Source: Microglena sp. YARC | Lineage: Eukaryota > Chlorophyta > Chlorophyceae > Chlamydomonadales > Chlamydomonadaceae | DNA length: 64,000 nt | Assembly: GCA_022414725.1 (NCBI GenBank) | Contig: CM039466.1 | Span: 40,146,745 to 40,210,744 of the forward strand | Direction: 5' to 3' | Part shown: positions 1 through 8,688 of the stretch, piece by piece | Position numbering within the stretch: position 1 is the stretch's first letter | Layout: each line of letters opens with the position of its first letter | Position numbers and translations under genes: made by a program | The notes under the pieces: generated by a model | What the model saw: only the letters and a program-made list of their open reading frames with translations | Database searches by the model: none | Told to the model about the DNA's origin: nothing

Positions 1-1
1 A

Positions 2-232
2 AAGACCGTATCGGAGCTTAGGGCGATGATGCTCGCTGATGCTATCGAAGCTGATGATGCTATCGAAGAACTCTTCCGCCGGGCTGAGGTCACCGAGGCA
101 GCCGAGGCAGCCGAGGCAGCTGCTGCTGTGCCTCCTCAGCCTGAACATCCGACGTACGTATCGGCAATTGTTACTCGCACTCTCTTTTCATGCGCAGTTC
201 AAGCTCGTTTTGGTATGAGGCCGATTTTGTAA
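2..232 (+). CDS. C-terminal end of an unrecognised protein (cut by window edge)
   Basis: The frame is open from the left edge, so only the last 76 or so residues are visible. They form an acidic, probably helical segment with the tripled motif EAAEAAEAA followed by Pro-rich sequence, then a short tail ending RPIL. The tail may be foreign, because the DNA from the stop codon onward matches a dispersed F-box/LRR gene remnant (also near 11850). No domain is recognised. An internal ATG at 26 exists but there is no reason to prefer it over a longer upstream gene. Confidence 0.4.
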   Translation, partial: KTVSELRAMMLADAIEADDAIEELFRRAEVTEAAEAAEAAAAVPPQPEHPTYVSAIVTRTLFSCAVQARFGMRPIL

Positions 233-236
233 AACC

Positions 237-275
237 GTTTCATTTTAGTATTCCGTCGAGTGTAAGAAAGACCAT
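237..275 (+). repeat. Fragment shared with 11856-11886
   Basis: The stretch containing TTTCATTTTAGTATTCCGTC is nearly identical to 11856-11886, where it lies inside a remnant of an F-box/LRR gene. It marks a chimeric junction directly after the stop of the partial gene at the left edge. Confidence 0.6.
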
Positions 276-462
276 GAATTCTCCATAGGGGTATCATAGG
301 GGTGAACTCCCCCGTGGCTGCTGTCCTTTACGAACAGGGATTTTCTGTTCGAACTGCCTTCAGGAAGATGCCTTCGGGAATGACGATGCCCTCAATATGG
401 AGTTCGTGCGTTGCTTGTTTCGCGCCTACGATCACGATTTCTGCTTCGACATGCCCCCCTCC

Positions 463-463
<1 letters not shown>

Positions 464-513
<50 letters not shown>
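464..513. repeat. (TG)n microsatellite
   Basis: About 25 uninterrupted TG units. Similar TG tracts precede other copies of the GC-rich dispersed repeat (14917, 15762, 36279), so the microsatellite seems to travel with that repeat. Open frames across it only encode Cys-Val or Thr-His runs and are not genes. Confidence 0.95.
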
Positions 514-514
<1 letters not shown>

Positions 515-681
515 TGCTGATTGATGTTACACTGTGGGCTCCCCTCCGGTCGCCCACCCACTCGGTTCCTCGCGGACTCCTTTGTGGGGGCTCCCCTCCG
601 GTCGCCCCCGGTCGCTCCGCTGTGGGGAATAGGTGAAAGGGGCTCCGCCACTTGTTTAATGCGGTACGTTGGTTCTCATCC
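515..681 (+). repeat. Dispersed GC-rich repeat family A, copy 1
   Basis: A unit of about 150 bp that begins TCTGCTG(A/G)TTGATGT, contains two copies of GGGCTCCCCTCCGGTCGCCC, and ends GGGGCTCCGCC(A/G)CTTGTTTAAT. Full or partial copies lie at 4131 (reverse), 14975, 15821, 36308, 41350, 46125 and 55607. Copies differ by internal deletion of one of the two CCGGTCGCCC arms. No open frame is conserved, so it is read as a non-coding mobile or structural repeat. Confidence 0.85.
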
Positions 682-703
682 ATTGACAAGCAGTTTTTAG
701 GTT

Positions 704-835
704 GGTTGCTTGAGGATGAGAACAACCGTGATGTAGAATGATAGGTTTCCCTGAATTTTGTTACTTTCGTTATTTTTTGATGGGGAGGGCCATAGCGGCA
801 CCTGTGCCGACACAGGTGCCGCCGTGATGAGAGTG
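704..835 (+). repeat. Dispersed repeat B with CACCTGTG/CACAGGTG palindrome
   Basis: Begins TTGAGGATGAGAACAAC, passes through TTCCCTGAATTTTGTTA and TGATGGGGAGGGCC, and ends in the perfect inverted repeat GGCACCTGTG-CCGA-CACAGGTGCC at 797-820. Parts recur at 7537-7660 and 15100-15200. The GGTGCCGCC core recurs at 40445, 41200, 44040, 47485, 48958 and in tandem at 55183. Confidence 0.75.
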
Positions 836-943
836 GTATCTAAAGTGAAAGGAGGGTAAGGTGCCCCATAAGGGTGCCTGACCGAACTGATAGCCCCACC
901 GGCAGGTCGGTGTCTTAGCGCGCATCGCGCGCATCGGTTACGA

Positions 944-1408
944 ATGGTCACGGTTATGAATGCAACTGCGCACTGGGAGATCTGCAAAGGTAATTGGGAG
1001 CAGAACTGCGATTACTGCACAAAGGGAAAAGACTTCACAGGGCATGGAGTGAAGCCTACTACAAAACGTCAAAGAGGAGACGACGAAAAACTAAGGTGGG
1101 AACATGCAAGGACCTGTGCCAAAGAAGGTCGCTTAGATGACTTAGATGCAAACATCTATTGCAGGTTCTACAGGACCTGGAAGGAGATCAAGAAGGATCA
1201 TATGACCAAGCCAGAAGATGCCGATGGAGTGACTGGTGTGTGGATCTATGGACCCCCTGGGTGTGGTAAGTCCAGAGGAGCAAGAACAGACTACCCTGAC
1301 GCCTATCTAAAGGGTCAGAACAATTGGTGGGACGGATATCAGGACGAAAAAGCTGTTATCCTGGACGACTTCGATACTGGAAGTCTTGGACACCATTTTT
1401 GGTGTTGA
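944..1408 (+). pseudogene. CRESS-DNA virus Rep fragment (circovirus-type)
   Basis: Remnant of a replication initiator of circular Rep-encoding single-stranded DNA viruses. Visible in order are the nuclease-domain segment AHWEICKGNW followed by motif III (YCTKGKDF, with the catalytic Tyr), then the helicase part with Walker A (GPPGCGKS) and Walker B (VILDDFD). The parts before AHWE, which hold motif I and the metal-binding HUH motif II, are missing. The frame also ends just after Walker B, so motif C and the arginine finger are absent. It therefore cannot be a working initiator. Downstream sequence to 1650 shows no continuation. It is best read as an old endogenous copy; a fragment carried inside an integrated larger virus is also possible. 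Confidence 0.75.
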
Positions 1409-1650
1409 CGTCAACCGGTTAGCTTTGAAAACACCACCAGAAGTTTTCTCTTTATTCGTTCCGGTCACGCTCAGGCGTAACCTCCCTGCATCATTTGGGT
1501 TTAAAACCCCACCACTCCGATGCACAACATCTGAGCGGCCTGTGTCGATATCCACAAGTCGACGTCCCGCAGCACCCCTTCCAAGACCTTGCTTGCCACA
1601 TTCTTCACCCACCCCTCGTCCACTTTTTATAATGGTACAAGGTACATAGC

Positions 1651-2884
1651 ATGGAAAATTTACCATATACAACGATAACTTTTGCCAACATACGAGACAC
1701 ATTTGGTGGCCGTGACAACACCAATGCAATATACTTGTCAGATTACATGCCAGGCAGAATGTTTTCAAGCAACATTGATTTCTCGGAAGAAGAGGAAGGT
1801 AGTAGTAAGAAAATAGAAATACTTAGGGGAAAAGGGAAGATGCAAATTTCCAATGTGCAATACATAAACGTGTCCCCAACCATTGTGCGGATAAGTTGGC
1901 AAGGTTCGAACTATAGCAGTTCCAAAGTAATTTGTCTGGGTGGATCCTCATCGATACCCTATGGCGTGTTCACGGTCGATGTACCAGGGATGGTGCCAAA
2001 TAGCATTTCAGGTATAACATTGACACCTGTTTCCTCGACTGACAAGGAAGGCAGTGCTTCTTCCACGCTAAGTTTAAAAACTCTGCCATCGACGTTGACC
2101 AATGTGACCCTGACCAATGTTACAACATCAGGGGCACGGGTCAACTGGACGGGTAGTGGATATACCAAGGTAATCGTGACGTGGACCGGGGGAGGCTCCT
2201 CCGGATACATCCTGTCAGGTACGTCTTTTTTACAATGCCTCTGGGCTTGCAAGTAACAGTCCCTACACATTCACCGTTACGCCGTACAACTCCATCAATG
2301 TTCCTGGTACTGCAACAGCACAAAGCACTACGACGATTGCATCAACCCCAACTATTACAGAATATCCCACCTCTGCAATGACAGCCAATAGTTCTGGTGG
2401 GTATATTGCATCGGCTGTCCGTTATGGTGCATCCCCATATTTAACCTTCGACAAGGGAAATGGTTTCACTCAGATTTTTGCATGGTCTCAATACAGTGGT
2501 ACTGGTGCTTATTCTGCTGTGCAGAATACAGCTTATTATGTAGGTGGAACTCTCACTAGTGTGCTAGGTGACTTTACACAGCTCAAGCTTCCTATTTCTA
2601 TCAACTTGAAGTCCTATAACATGTCATCTTTGGCTTCTTACCCTTCTAGGTCACCCAGAAGTTTTTTTGTTCTAGGTTCTTCAAACGGCACAACATGGGA
2701 GAAGCTTGATGGGCAGACAGGAATCGTATGGACAGGGGGAGACACCAAATCATGGACTGTTCCGGATGGCTTTTACAGCACTAAATACTACAATTCTTTT
2801 AGGGTGATAGATTATGAGCATAATACGGGGGATAATGGTAACAGTATATTAACCGAAATCAGGTTTTTTGGATTACCACAATAA
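1651..2884 (+). pseudogene. Virion-type adhesin/fibre-like protein, frameshifted
   Basis: About 410 residues in two frames. The start (ITFANIRDTFGG...LSDY) resembles the N-terminal motif common on phage and giant-virus structural proteins. It is followed by Ser/Thr-rich beta-sandwich sequence of fibronectin-III type (VRISWQG, ARVNWTGSG), then a discoidin-like (F5/8 type C) C-terminal half (SFFVLGSSNGTTWEKL, FRVIDYEHN). Frame 1 runs 1651-2256 and the coding sense continues in frame 2 through 2378-2884. The switch coincides with a run of six T at 2226-2231. A surface-binding or host-attachment role is inferred from domain type only. An assembly indel in the homopolymer is a simple alternative to decay. 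Confidence 0.65.
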
Positions 2885-2989
2885 TAACTTACACTCAACT
2901 AACACAAATGCTCATTTTCTGTAGAGGTGCACTCATAGTGTCAAATTGTAAAATGTTCCCAGGTCACCTCTGCATCAATCATCAATCTG

Positions 2990-3115
2990 CAGGATGGAGA
3001 GCCGTGATCTAAAAAAGAGCAACGATGACCCATCTTGCGATTTGTTGATTCAAAATCGTATTGGTGTTCCACTGCCCCGTGGATTGCTACACCATTAAGT
3101 TACACTCCGGTGTGG
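2990..3115 (+). pseudogene. F-box gene 5' fragment
   Basis: Contains the start-like ATGGAGAGCCGTGATC and the coding sense for VDSKSYW followed by a Cys-Pro-rich stretch. It nearly matches 46406-46550 and partly matches 11806-11850. The 46406 copy has an intact F-box-like segment (HDILVNILQFVDSK); here it has indels. The rest of 2885-3240 holds no gene that I can see. An AT-rich AAATATAAAC occurs about 35 bp before the next reading frame. Confidence 0.5.
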
Positions 3116-3241
3116 CCTTACACTCTCGAAAAGTAGAAGAAGAATAGCGTACGAGTCCTCAGTCACACTCACTGAGCTTCACTGAGCTTCACTGAACCTG
3201 GAACAAATATAAACCCCTCATCGTCGTCTCATCTAATCACG

Positions 3242-3952
3242 ATGAAGATACCAACATTGAGCATGTTATGCATGAAGCAGATTCATTCCAACGTATGGCG
3301 CAGTTTGACAATACACATTCAGAGCTGCCTGTACCCGCGCCAATGGAGATCTGCAATCACCTCACTGCAAGGGCATTTGCTCCGTTGCTCACGACGCAGG
3401 ATGGCTTCGTTATTGCAATTGCTGGAGGACCAGGATGCTGGCCATTGGTCGTTGGCCCCAACAAACACCGTCGTGCACAACACAGCTCTGGCTTTCGAGA
3501 CCTTACGCCACGGCGACCACGTTGTTGTGATGATCGGGGGGTGGCGCAATGGTTATGCACACCATGGCATTGTATCTCGCCTTCACACCAGCGATACACC
3601 AAGCATCGCTAACTTCAGCTCCCCCACCGGGAATAGCAAAATGCGCGATGCCAAACTTCAGTTTGTGCGCTACGACGTGTTCTTAGCTGGACAACGCACG
3701 TTTGGATGCGTGCCTTGCAGTGGTGAGGAAGGAGACGAGGCGATGCAACGTGAGCGAGCAGTCAACATTGCCAGTCTGCTTATCCAGTTGCCCCATGCAA
3801 GCTTGCACGAGTACCACCTTATGAGTGTTTCGCCTGGATGTGCAAGACGGGTTGCGTGCACACATCATCCGATCAGGTGGATCGCATTCTGCGCGCCATT
3901 ACAACAGATCTTAGGAAAGGGGATAGATCGTTCATTCTGCAGTGAGGCATGA
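3242..3952 (+). pseudogene. LRAT/NlpC-P60-like protein, frameshifted near 3820
   Basis: The middle of the frame matches lecithin:retinol acyltransferase-like proteins: a GDHVVVMIGG strand followed by AHHGIV, the conserved His box, then a YDVFLAGQ segment and a Glu/Arg-rich helix. The catalytic Cys motif expected after EYHLM is not in this frame. The next frame reads ECFAWMCKTG and then a Ser-Asp-Gln-Val segment, which looks like the NCEHFA-type motif and its following helix. A small indel at about 3815-3825 therefore separates the catalytic halves. The first 60-70 residues have a composition unlike the family and the true start may lie further in. Such enzymes act on acyl lipids or peptides; the substrate here is unknown. 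Confidence 0.5.
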
Positions 3953-4130
3953 TCGCATCAAAATCTTGTGTAGTGTCTTAACCCGCATAGCCACACGCAC
4001 CCTCTCCTGGTATTGGTTTTGACCCGGGATCTAATCCAAAAATATTGGAGCAACCAAATCATTGCTCCATGACAAGTTGAGCCAAGAGCATGATGGCCTG
4101 GCTGAATGCTACCGTTGAATTTAAGCTAGT

Positions 4131-4248
4131 CCGCGAAGAACCGAGTGGGTGGGCGACTGGAGGGGGGCCCACAGTTCACATCAACTACGTAACTTTTAAG
4201 TCTTACACAATGTGTACGTTGTTTGTAAAAGATTCTTGGGAGGTTGCA
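4131..4248 (-). repeat. Dispersed repeat family A, reverse partial copy
   Basis: Reverse complement of the start of family A (CGGACTAG..., GGTTCCTCGCGGAC-like, CACAGTT) followed by its upstream companion, a segment containing CACATTGTGTAAGACTT. The companion also precedes the copies at 41350, 46125 and 55607. The 3' part of family A is missing here. Confidence 0.7.
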
Positions 4249-4413
4249 ACAGTAGTTGCCTCGTTTGCTTTCCGAAAATAACTAAACGGCGGAACGCTGT
4301 CGATACTCTTGGGGGATTAATCATACATGATGTCATGACAAGCAGAGCCCCCGTATTCATGGAAAAAATACAGAGAATGGGGTCTAGTTGACGTGGTTTT
4401 TAAGTGGCCACGT

Positions 4414-4965
4414 CTAGTTGACGTGGTTTCGCACGATGAAAGGCACGAGCACGTGACTGACCATGTGATTCCTTCTCCTCTGGAGGTGTTCGCGGTATCG
4501 CTCTGCGATCACTCGAACTGCCTTACTGACGCGCAGCCAAGACATGCAAATCACCTGGAAGAAGAACTCCTGGATTTCTGTATCAAAGTAAGAGGTCTCC
4601 AGTGTATCGGAGCCAAAGAAGTCGATGTTGATGTCCTTGAATCCAGGTCGGATGATGAACAGCCTCTCCAGTATGCGGTAGATGGTAGATGGTTCTTCGG
4701 TCATACACAAGGCTTCCAGCGCAAACAACTTGTGTCTGTTCCTTTTGTCCATATACAATACGGAGTCAAAGCATTCAGACATGTCCATTCCATCGATCTT
4801 ATGGTCCACGAACTTAGAGAACGCTGGGAAGAAAGCGTCTCCGAATGTGAACATCACAGCTGGAACAGTGTATCTGTTGTATATAAGATGCGGATCATAC
4901 GGATCATGTAATTTGTATGCAGCATTAGCAAGTTGCAACCACATTTTCTCACCGACTGTTGACAT
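4414..4965 (-). CDS. Unrecognised 183-aa protein
   Basis: A clean frame from ATG at 4965, rich in aromatic and acidic residues (DIDFF, FFFQVICMSW), with regular hydrophobic spacing that suggests a folded globular protein. It has no transmembrane segment, cysteine cluster or nucleotide-binding motif. The complementary strand is also open but has a less protein-like composition. The 3' end abuts a direct repeat of GTCTAGTTGACGTGG (4382-4428), so the last residues may be repeat-derived. No homologue elsewhere in the window. Confidence 0.55.
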   Translation of the reverse strand: MSTVGEKMWLQLANAAYKLHDPYDPHLIYNRYTVPAVMFTFGDAFFPAFSKFVDHKIDGMDMSECFDSVLYMDKRNRHKLFALEALCMTEEPSTIYRILERLFIIRPGFKDINIDFFGSDTLETSYFDTEIQEFFFQVICMSWLRVSKAVRVIAERYREHLQRRRNHMVSHVLVPFIVRNHVN

Positions 4966-5232
4966 TATTAGTTATTTAACGTTGTGGATAGAGTTGGTTT
5001 GGTTGTCTTCTTGCTCAGATGGAAATAGTTTCAATTTTTTAAACCCTACAGTCGGCGGAACAGTAAAGTGAAACATATATCAGATGGAAATAAATGTACG
5101 ACATCGCCGTTAGAAAATTGGCGTTAAGAATGGTCGCTGACTTGGGTGTGTTAAAAACTTCTGTGTTTACGAACATCAGAAAAATGTTCGAAACTGTGTG
5201 CCCCTGACGCACTGAGGGTGATCATAAGGAAA

Positions 5233-5239
5233 CCATGTG

Positions 5240-5295
<56 letters not shown>

Positions 5296-5346
5296 CCCTA
5301 AACAACAACAACAACAACAACCCTAAATAACAACAACAACAACAAA
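5233..5346. repeat. (CAA)n microsatellite
   Basis: A long CAA tract interrupted twice by CCTAAA/CCCTAAAT, ending just before the ATG at 5361. As transcribed 5' leader it would be unstructured and A/C rich. No function can be assigned from sequence. Confidence 0.95.
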
Positions 5347-5360
5347 AATAAGTGGCAAAA

Positions 5361-5690
5361 ATGCAATTTCCTGATCCTCCAACCTATGAAGTTGTGGTAT
5401 GTCGAATCCCAGCAACGTGCCTTTCATGTAAGCGTTCAATGTGTCACATATGTATAGATCCGTCAAACGCCCCCCCCAATCATACATTGACATACGGAAG
5501 GTTTGTAGGGATAGGAGACACGCAAAATGAAGCGATTACAGAGTGGCGCCAACGAATCGCGCAATGGTTGGTAGAGAACCCCAGCTGCAGAACCTGGCCG
5601 ATACCACACACTATAAGCCCCGAAGGCAATGCCTTAGTTGTCAAAAGATTCACATGGTGCGCCAGATGTGACGGTTATACAGCAGTTTGA
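5361..5690 (+). CDS. Small Cys-rich protein
   Basis: About 109 residues from the ATG at 5361; the GTG at 5352 is in frame but less likely. Two cysteine pairs near the N-terminus (CLSCKRSMCHIC) and one at the C-terminus (CARC) could bind zinc. The middle (TQNEAITEWRQRIAQW) resembles the helix found in small phage/viral zinc proteins of the Lar type (EAI..WN.R), but this is only a weak likeness. It lies between the CAA tract and the RNA ligase gene on the same strand, 54 bp upstream of the ligase ATG. Confidence 0.45.
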   Translation: MQFPDPPTYEVVVCRIPATCLSCKRSMCHICIDPSNAPPNHTLTYGRFVGIGDTQNEAITEWRQRIAQWLVENPSCRTWPIPHTISPEGNALVVKRFTWCARCDGYTAV

Positions 5691-5744
5691 CTTTTCATGC
5701 TACTTTTTGACATAAGGCTCCACCGACACCTGTATGTTAGTTGA

Positions 5745-6734
5745 ATGCCGGCCTTCATTCCATTTCCCCCGATCCAGCAGTTCAGGAACGTCCTGAAAGA
5801 GTTGCCGTACGTCTTCGGAAGCACGATCCCGCAGACGCTCAAGTTCCGAGGCACGGTCAAACTGCACGGGACGCACTCGGACATTGTGAGGCACTTCATT
5901 ACTAGAACCCCTGACTTCGTCGACACCATTCAGTCTCGAAACAGAATCCTGTCAGTCGACAACGACAACCAAGGCTGCCACATGTTTCTGACTGCGAAGA
6001 AGTACTCCGATCTGTTCGATTGTATCCAAGCGATCCATGGAGCAGATATAAGATCGAACATCGTCTTATGTGGCGAGTACTGCGGTAAAGGTGTGCAGAG
6101 CAAGGTGGCCCTGTGTAAGCTCGCCAAGATGTTTGTGATATTTGCGATCAGAATCGACTATGAATGGGTTGACATGACCAAGTACAGCACGGTGTTCTGT
6201 CAGGAGGAATGGATCTTCAACATCATGAACTTTCCGACGTACGAGGTGGAAGTCGACATGAGCGACACGCAGCCCGCGCAAGACTACATGGAGGATCTCA
6301 CGAACTCCGTGGATGCAGAGTGTCCGTTCGCGTACCAGCTGGCCGGCGTCAAGGGTGGTGGCGAGGGCATCGTGTGGACGTGCGTGGACCACCCATTGTC
6401 TCGTCTGTGGTTCAAGACGAAGGGCAAGACGCATTGCACCGCCGTCACGAAGCAAGCGGTGCCGTCGCAGACAGAGTACATGAAGACTGTGACCGAGTTC
6501 GTCGAGTCCGTCACGACCGAGTCTCGGTTGAGCCAAGGCATCGAGTGCCTGGTTGAACAGGGCGTGGAGTTGCGGATACATAGCGTCTCTGAGTTTTCGT
6601 CATGGGTGTGCCGAGACGTGTTCAAGGAGGAACGAGACACGATCGAAGAAAACGGATTCAATGTGAACGACGTTCGTAAGGCGTTGTACAGGAAAGCAGG
6701 GAACTGGTACAAACAACGGGTGGCAACCGCATAA
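5745..6734 (+). CDS. RNA ligase (Rnl2/KxHG nucleotidyltransferase type)
   Basis: A complete 329-residue member of the ATP-dependent RNA ligase superfamily. The adenylation motif I is in KFRGTVKLHGTHSD near residue 40, with Lys as the AMP-accepting residue. Motif III-like sequence is LCGEYCGKG followed by FVIFAI, motif IV is GGGEGIVW, and motif V is LWFKTKG. Order and spacing fit the family, which seals nicked or broken RNA in three steps through ligase-AMP. The C-terminal 90 residues are helical and could be the substrate-binding domain. The gene has no breaks. Giant viruses and protists both encode such enzymes, and repair of tRNAs cut during infection is one known role in phages; the role here is inferred. 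Confidence 0.85.
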   Translation: MPAFIPFPPIQQFRNVLKELPYVFGSTIPQTLKFRGTVKLHGTHSDIVRHFITRTPDFVDTIQSRNRILSVDNDNQGCHMFLTAKKYSDLFDCIQAIHGADIRSNIVLCGEYCGKGVQSKVALCKLAKMFVIFAIRIDYEWVDMTKYSTVFCQEEWIFNIMNFPTYEVEVDMSDTQPAQDYMEDLTNSVDAECPFAYQLAGVKGGGEGIVWTCVDHPLSRLWFKTKGKTHCTAVTKQAVPSQTEYMKTVTEFVESVTTESRLSQGIECLVEQGVELRIHSVSEFSSWVCRDVFKEERDTIEENGFNVNDVRKALYRKAGNWYKQRVATA

Positions 6735-6995
6735 ATCAATCTCTCGAGCATGAATAAGCGTAATTGTGCATGGTAAGTAAATTCAACTTATGAGAAACCT
6801 GTTGTTTTCTATGGCAGCCAACAAGAGTACCAATTTTCTCCTTGCCACCGGACTTGCGCGCCGTCGTTTGGGGTATCTATCGCAAACTCGTGTTCGCGAC
6901 GCAGTCGCTGTCGTTTAGGCATTTTTCATGAATGCCTTAATGCCCTGTATGCTACTCAATTCCTGTGTGGTTGTGCTTTCTTTTGTTCCTTCCCA
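6735..6995 (+). other. Intergenic stretch with a 42-codon frame
   Basis: Holds one small frame at 6790-6918 (starts MRNLLFSMAAN, ends RDAVAVV) with a basic middle and a hydrophobic start. It could be a fragment of a larger gene. Nothing else is seen. Confidence 0.25.
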
Positions 6996-7259
6996 CTAGA
7001 CACCTGTAATTTCTTGCATCTTATCGTATGCATCGGCTCCTTCGAAGATATCATTTTTGTACACGATTGCTGGAAACCTCGTGATCCTCAACAACTTCAG
7101 CAGGTCTCGGACCTCGAGATGTGATAGGTCATTGACAACAACTCTCGCATCCTCGCATTCCAACCAAGAAATGTAATATGTTGCAAACAACCGACAGTGT
7201 TCGCAATTGCTGCTCAACACCACAGTCCATCCGGTAGCTGGGACAGTTGTCGAAATCAT
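6996..7259 (-). CDS. Thioredoxin-like protein
   Basis: A short 87-residue frame with the hallmarks of a thioredoxin fold: an N-terminal strand, the redox motif SSNCEHCRLF (C-x-x-C) at about residue 17, and the cis-proline loop TRFPAIVY at about residue 60, followed by a Gly-rich final strand (DIFEGADAYDKM). Length fits glutaredoxin or minimal thioredoxins. NCLDVs often encode such proteins for disulfide formation in virion proteins. No signal peptide. It ends only about 20 bp from the divergent small frame at 7280, so the two may share a promoter region. Confidence 0.7.
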   Translation of the reverse strand: MISTTVPATGWTVVLSSNCEHCRLFATYYISWLECEDARVVVNDLSHLEVRDLLKLLRITRFPAIVYKNDIFEGADAYDKMQEITGV

Positions 7260-7279
7260 AACCTCTTAAAGTTGAACCA

Positions 7280-7534
7280 ATGAATAATAATATAATTATA
7301 CTACATTTTGATTACGATAAAGGTGGATCATGCGCAGTGCCTACTGGCAAACTGGTGTGGACGCAGCAGGAGGAGGAAGGTTGCAACGGTTTACTTTTCA
7401 GATGCAACAGTTGTAAAGACAAAACAGGAACCACCCCAATCTGCCCCATTGTCCATCATTCGCACATGCCACAACGGCTGGCTGCCGCATGCCCCATGAC
7501 CTTTAAAAACTTACAAAATAAATTAAACTTATAA
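7280..7534 (+). CDS. Small unrecognised Cys-containing frame
   Basis: 84 codons starting MNNNIIILHF, with cysteines in CNGLLFRCNSCKD that could form a zinc knuckle. Its start is divergent from the thioredoxin-like gene and the end is AT-rich. An overlapping frame exists and composition does not decide between them, so support is limited to position and length. Confidence 0.3.
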   Translation: MNNNIIILHFDYDKGGSCAVPTGKLVWTQQEEEGCNGLLFRCNSCKDKTGTTPICPIVHHSHMPQRLAAACPMTFKNLQNKLNL

Positions 7535-7536
7535 TG

Positions 7537-7660
7537 ATTGAGGATGAGAACAACCATGCCGTAGGATGTAATGATAATGATAATGTAAATACGATTGGGT
7601 TTCCCTGAATTTTGTTATTTTTGTTATTTTTGTTATTTTTGTAATTTTGGATGGGGAGGA
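7537..7660 (+). repeat. Dispersed repeat B, second copy
   Basis: Repeats TGAGGATGAGAACAACCATG and TTTCCCTGAATTTTGTTA of the copy at 704, here with a local expansion of TTATTTTTG (7613-7645). The following stretch to 8096 has no gene I can support. Confidence 0.7.
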
Positions 7661-8096
7661 CCACTACTTCACTGCTGCTGCACCCACATGCACTTCACTG
7701 CACACACCGCATCATCATCATCTGTTTTAACTGCCGCTGCACTTCGCCTCCCCCCTCTCAAAATGAAAATGGTCAGATGTAGCATGAGTCTGTGCTCTTC
7801 TCAATCCGTCTTGCGACACCCCTACCCCATTCTTCTCCCACGCTTTCCGCCTGTTTGTCACAGTCCATACGTAGAGACCGGCTACATTTACTATGAATAT
7901 ATATGCGTTCGTGTGGCATACTTGACATGCCATGGTCATGCGTGTGCGTGTGCATGCATGCATTGATGCATTCGGTAGATGTGCCAAAGAGTTTCCGTCA
8001 TCCCAATGGGGCTCCTCTCAGTGCCTTGCACAACTGCTGCTTGTCCAGCCCCCCTGCGTACAATTAACACGAACAAAATTGTGATGATTAGTAAAA

Positions 8097-8447
8097 ATGG
8101 ATCCTGAGACGGTTGTTCTAGTTGGTGCTGGCACAGGTGACATGAAAATGCTGAATATCGGCTTGTGTATGAAGATGAGTGATTACAAGACCTGCATACA
8201 ACAAGCACTAACTTTGTCATGCTCACTAAACAAACGAGAGAGTGTCCTCGCACTGATTTCTGCAGGATCGCATCCAACTAATTGCGATCTTTCTGCGGCT
8301 TCTCGAAACGGTCATTATGATTTAGTAAAAACATTACTTGCCCTCCCAGGTGCACAATTTGATACAAGTACTGCATGTTATGTCGCACGACACAACGGGT
8401 ATCATGATATAGTGAACCTCTTATCATCCAACTTGCCTGCTGGGTGA
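8097..8447 (+). CDS. Ankyrin-repeat protein, short
   Basis: 116 residues with at least two recognisable ankyrin repeats in the C-terminal half (LSAASRNGHYDLVKTLLA, then CYVARHNGYHDIVNLL), preceded by one or two degenerate repeats. Ankyrin proteins mediate protein binding and are abundant in giant viruses, where some act as adaptors to host ubiquitin ligases. At this length it is either a minimal form or the truncated end of a larger array. There is no F-box in the frame. Confidence 0.7.
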   Translation: MDPETVVLVGAGTGDMKMLNIGLCMKMSDYKTCIQQALTLSCSLNKRESVLALISAGSHPTNCDLSAASRNGHYDLVKTLLALPGAQFDTSTACYVARHNGYHDIVNLLSSNLPAG

Positions 8448-8688
8448 GTGAGAGTTACTGTTGTGGGTGAGGATGGACGAGTAGAATGCGCAAGCCGCCG
8501 CGTTCCCTTGGCGGGGCGCGATATTAATGCGCCCGTCCTTGTAGTTCTCATAGAACGCGCGTTCCTTCATGTATTTCTCCTCGTAGTGCTTGTGAAAAAA
8601 AATTGAAATGTTTCGCTCGAGCTGTAAAGACACACACATATTATACTTCCACTTTGCCGCTATTTATCATTTCTCAACTCAATCAATC

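Noticed and set aside
302..725. Cys-Val or Thr-His proteins around 464-513
   Set aside because: They consist of the TG microsatellite and the GC-rich repeat.
6066..6751. Antisense genes across the RNA ligase
   Set aside because: Open only because of codon bias on the other strand; no motif, while the ligase has all family motifs.
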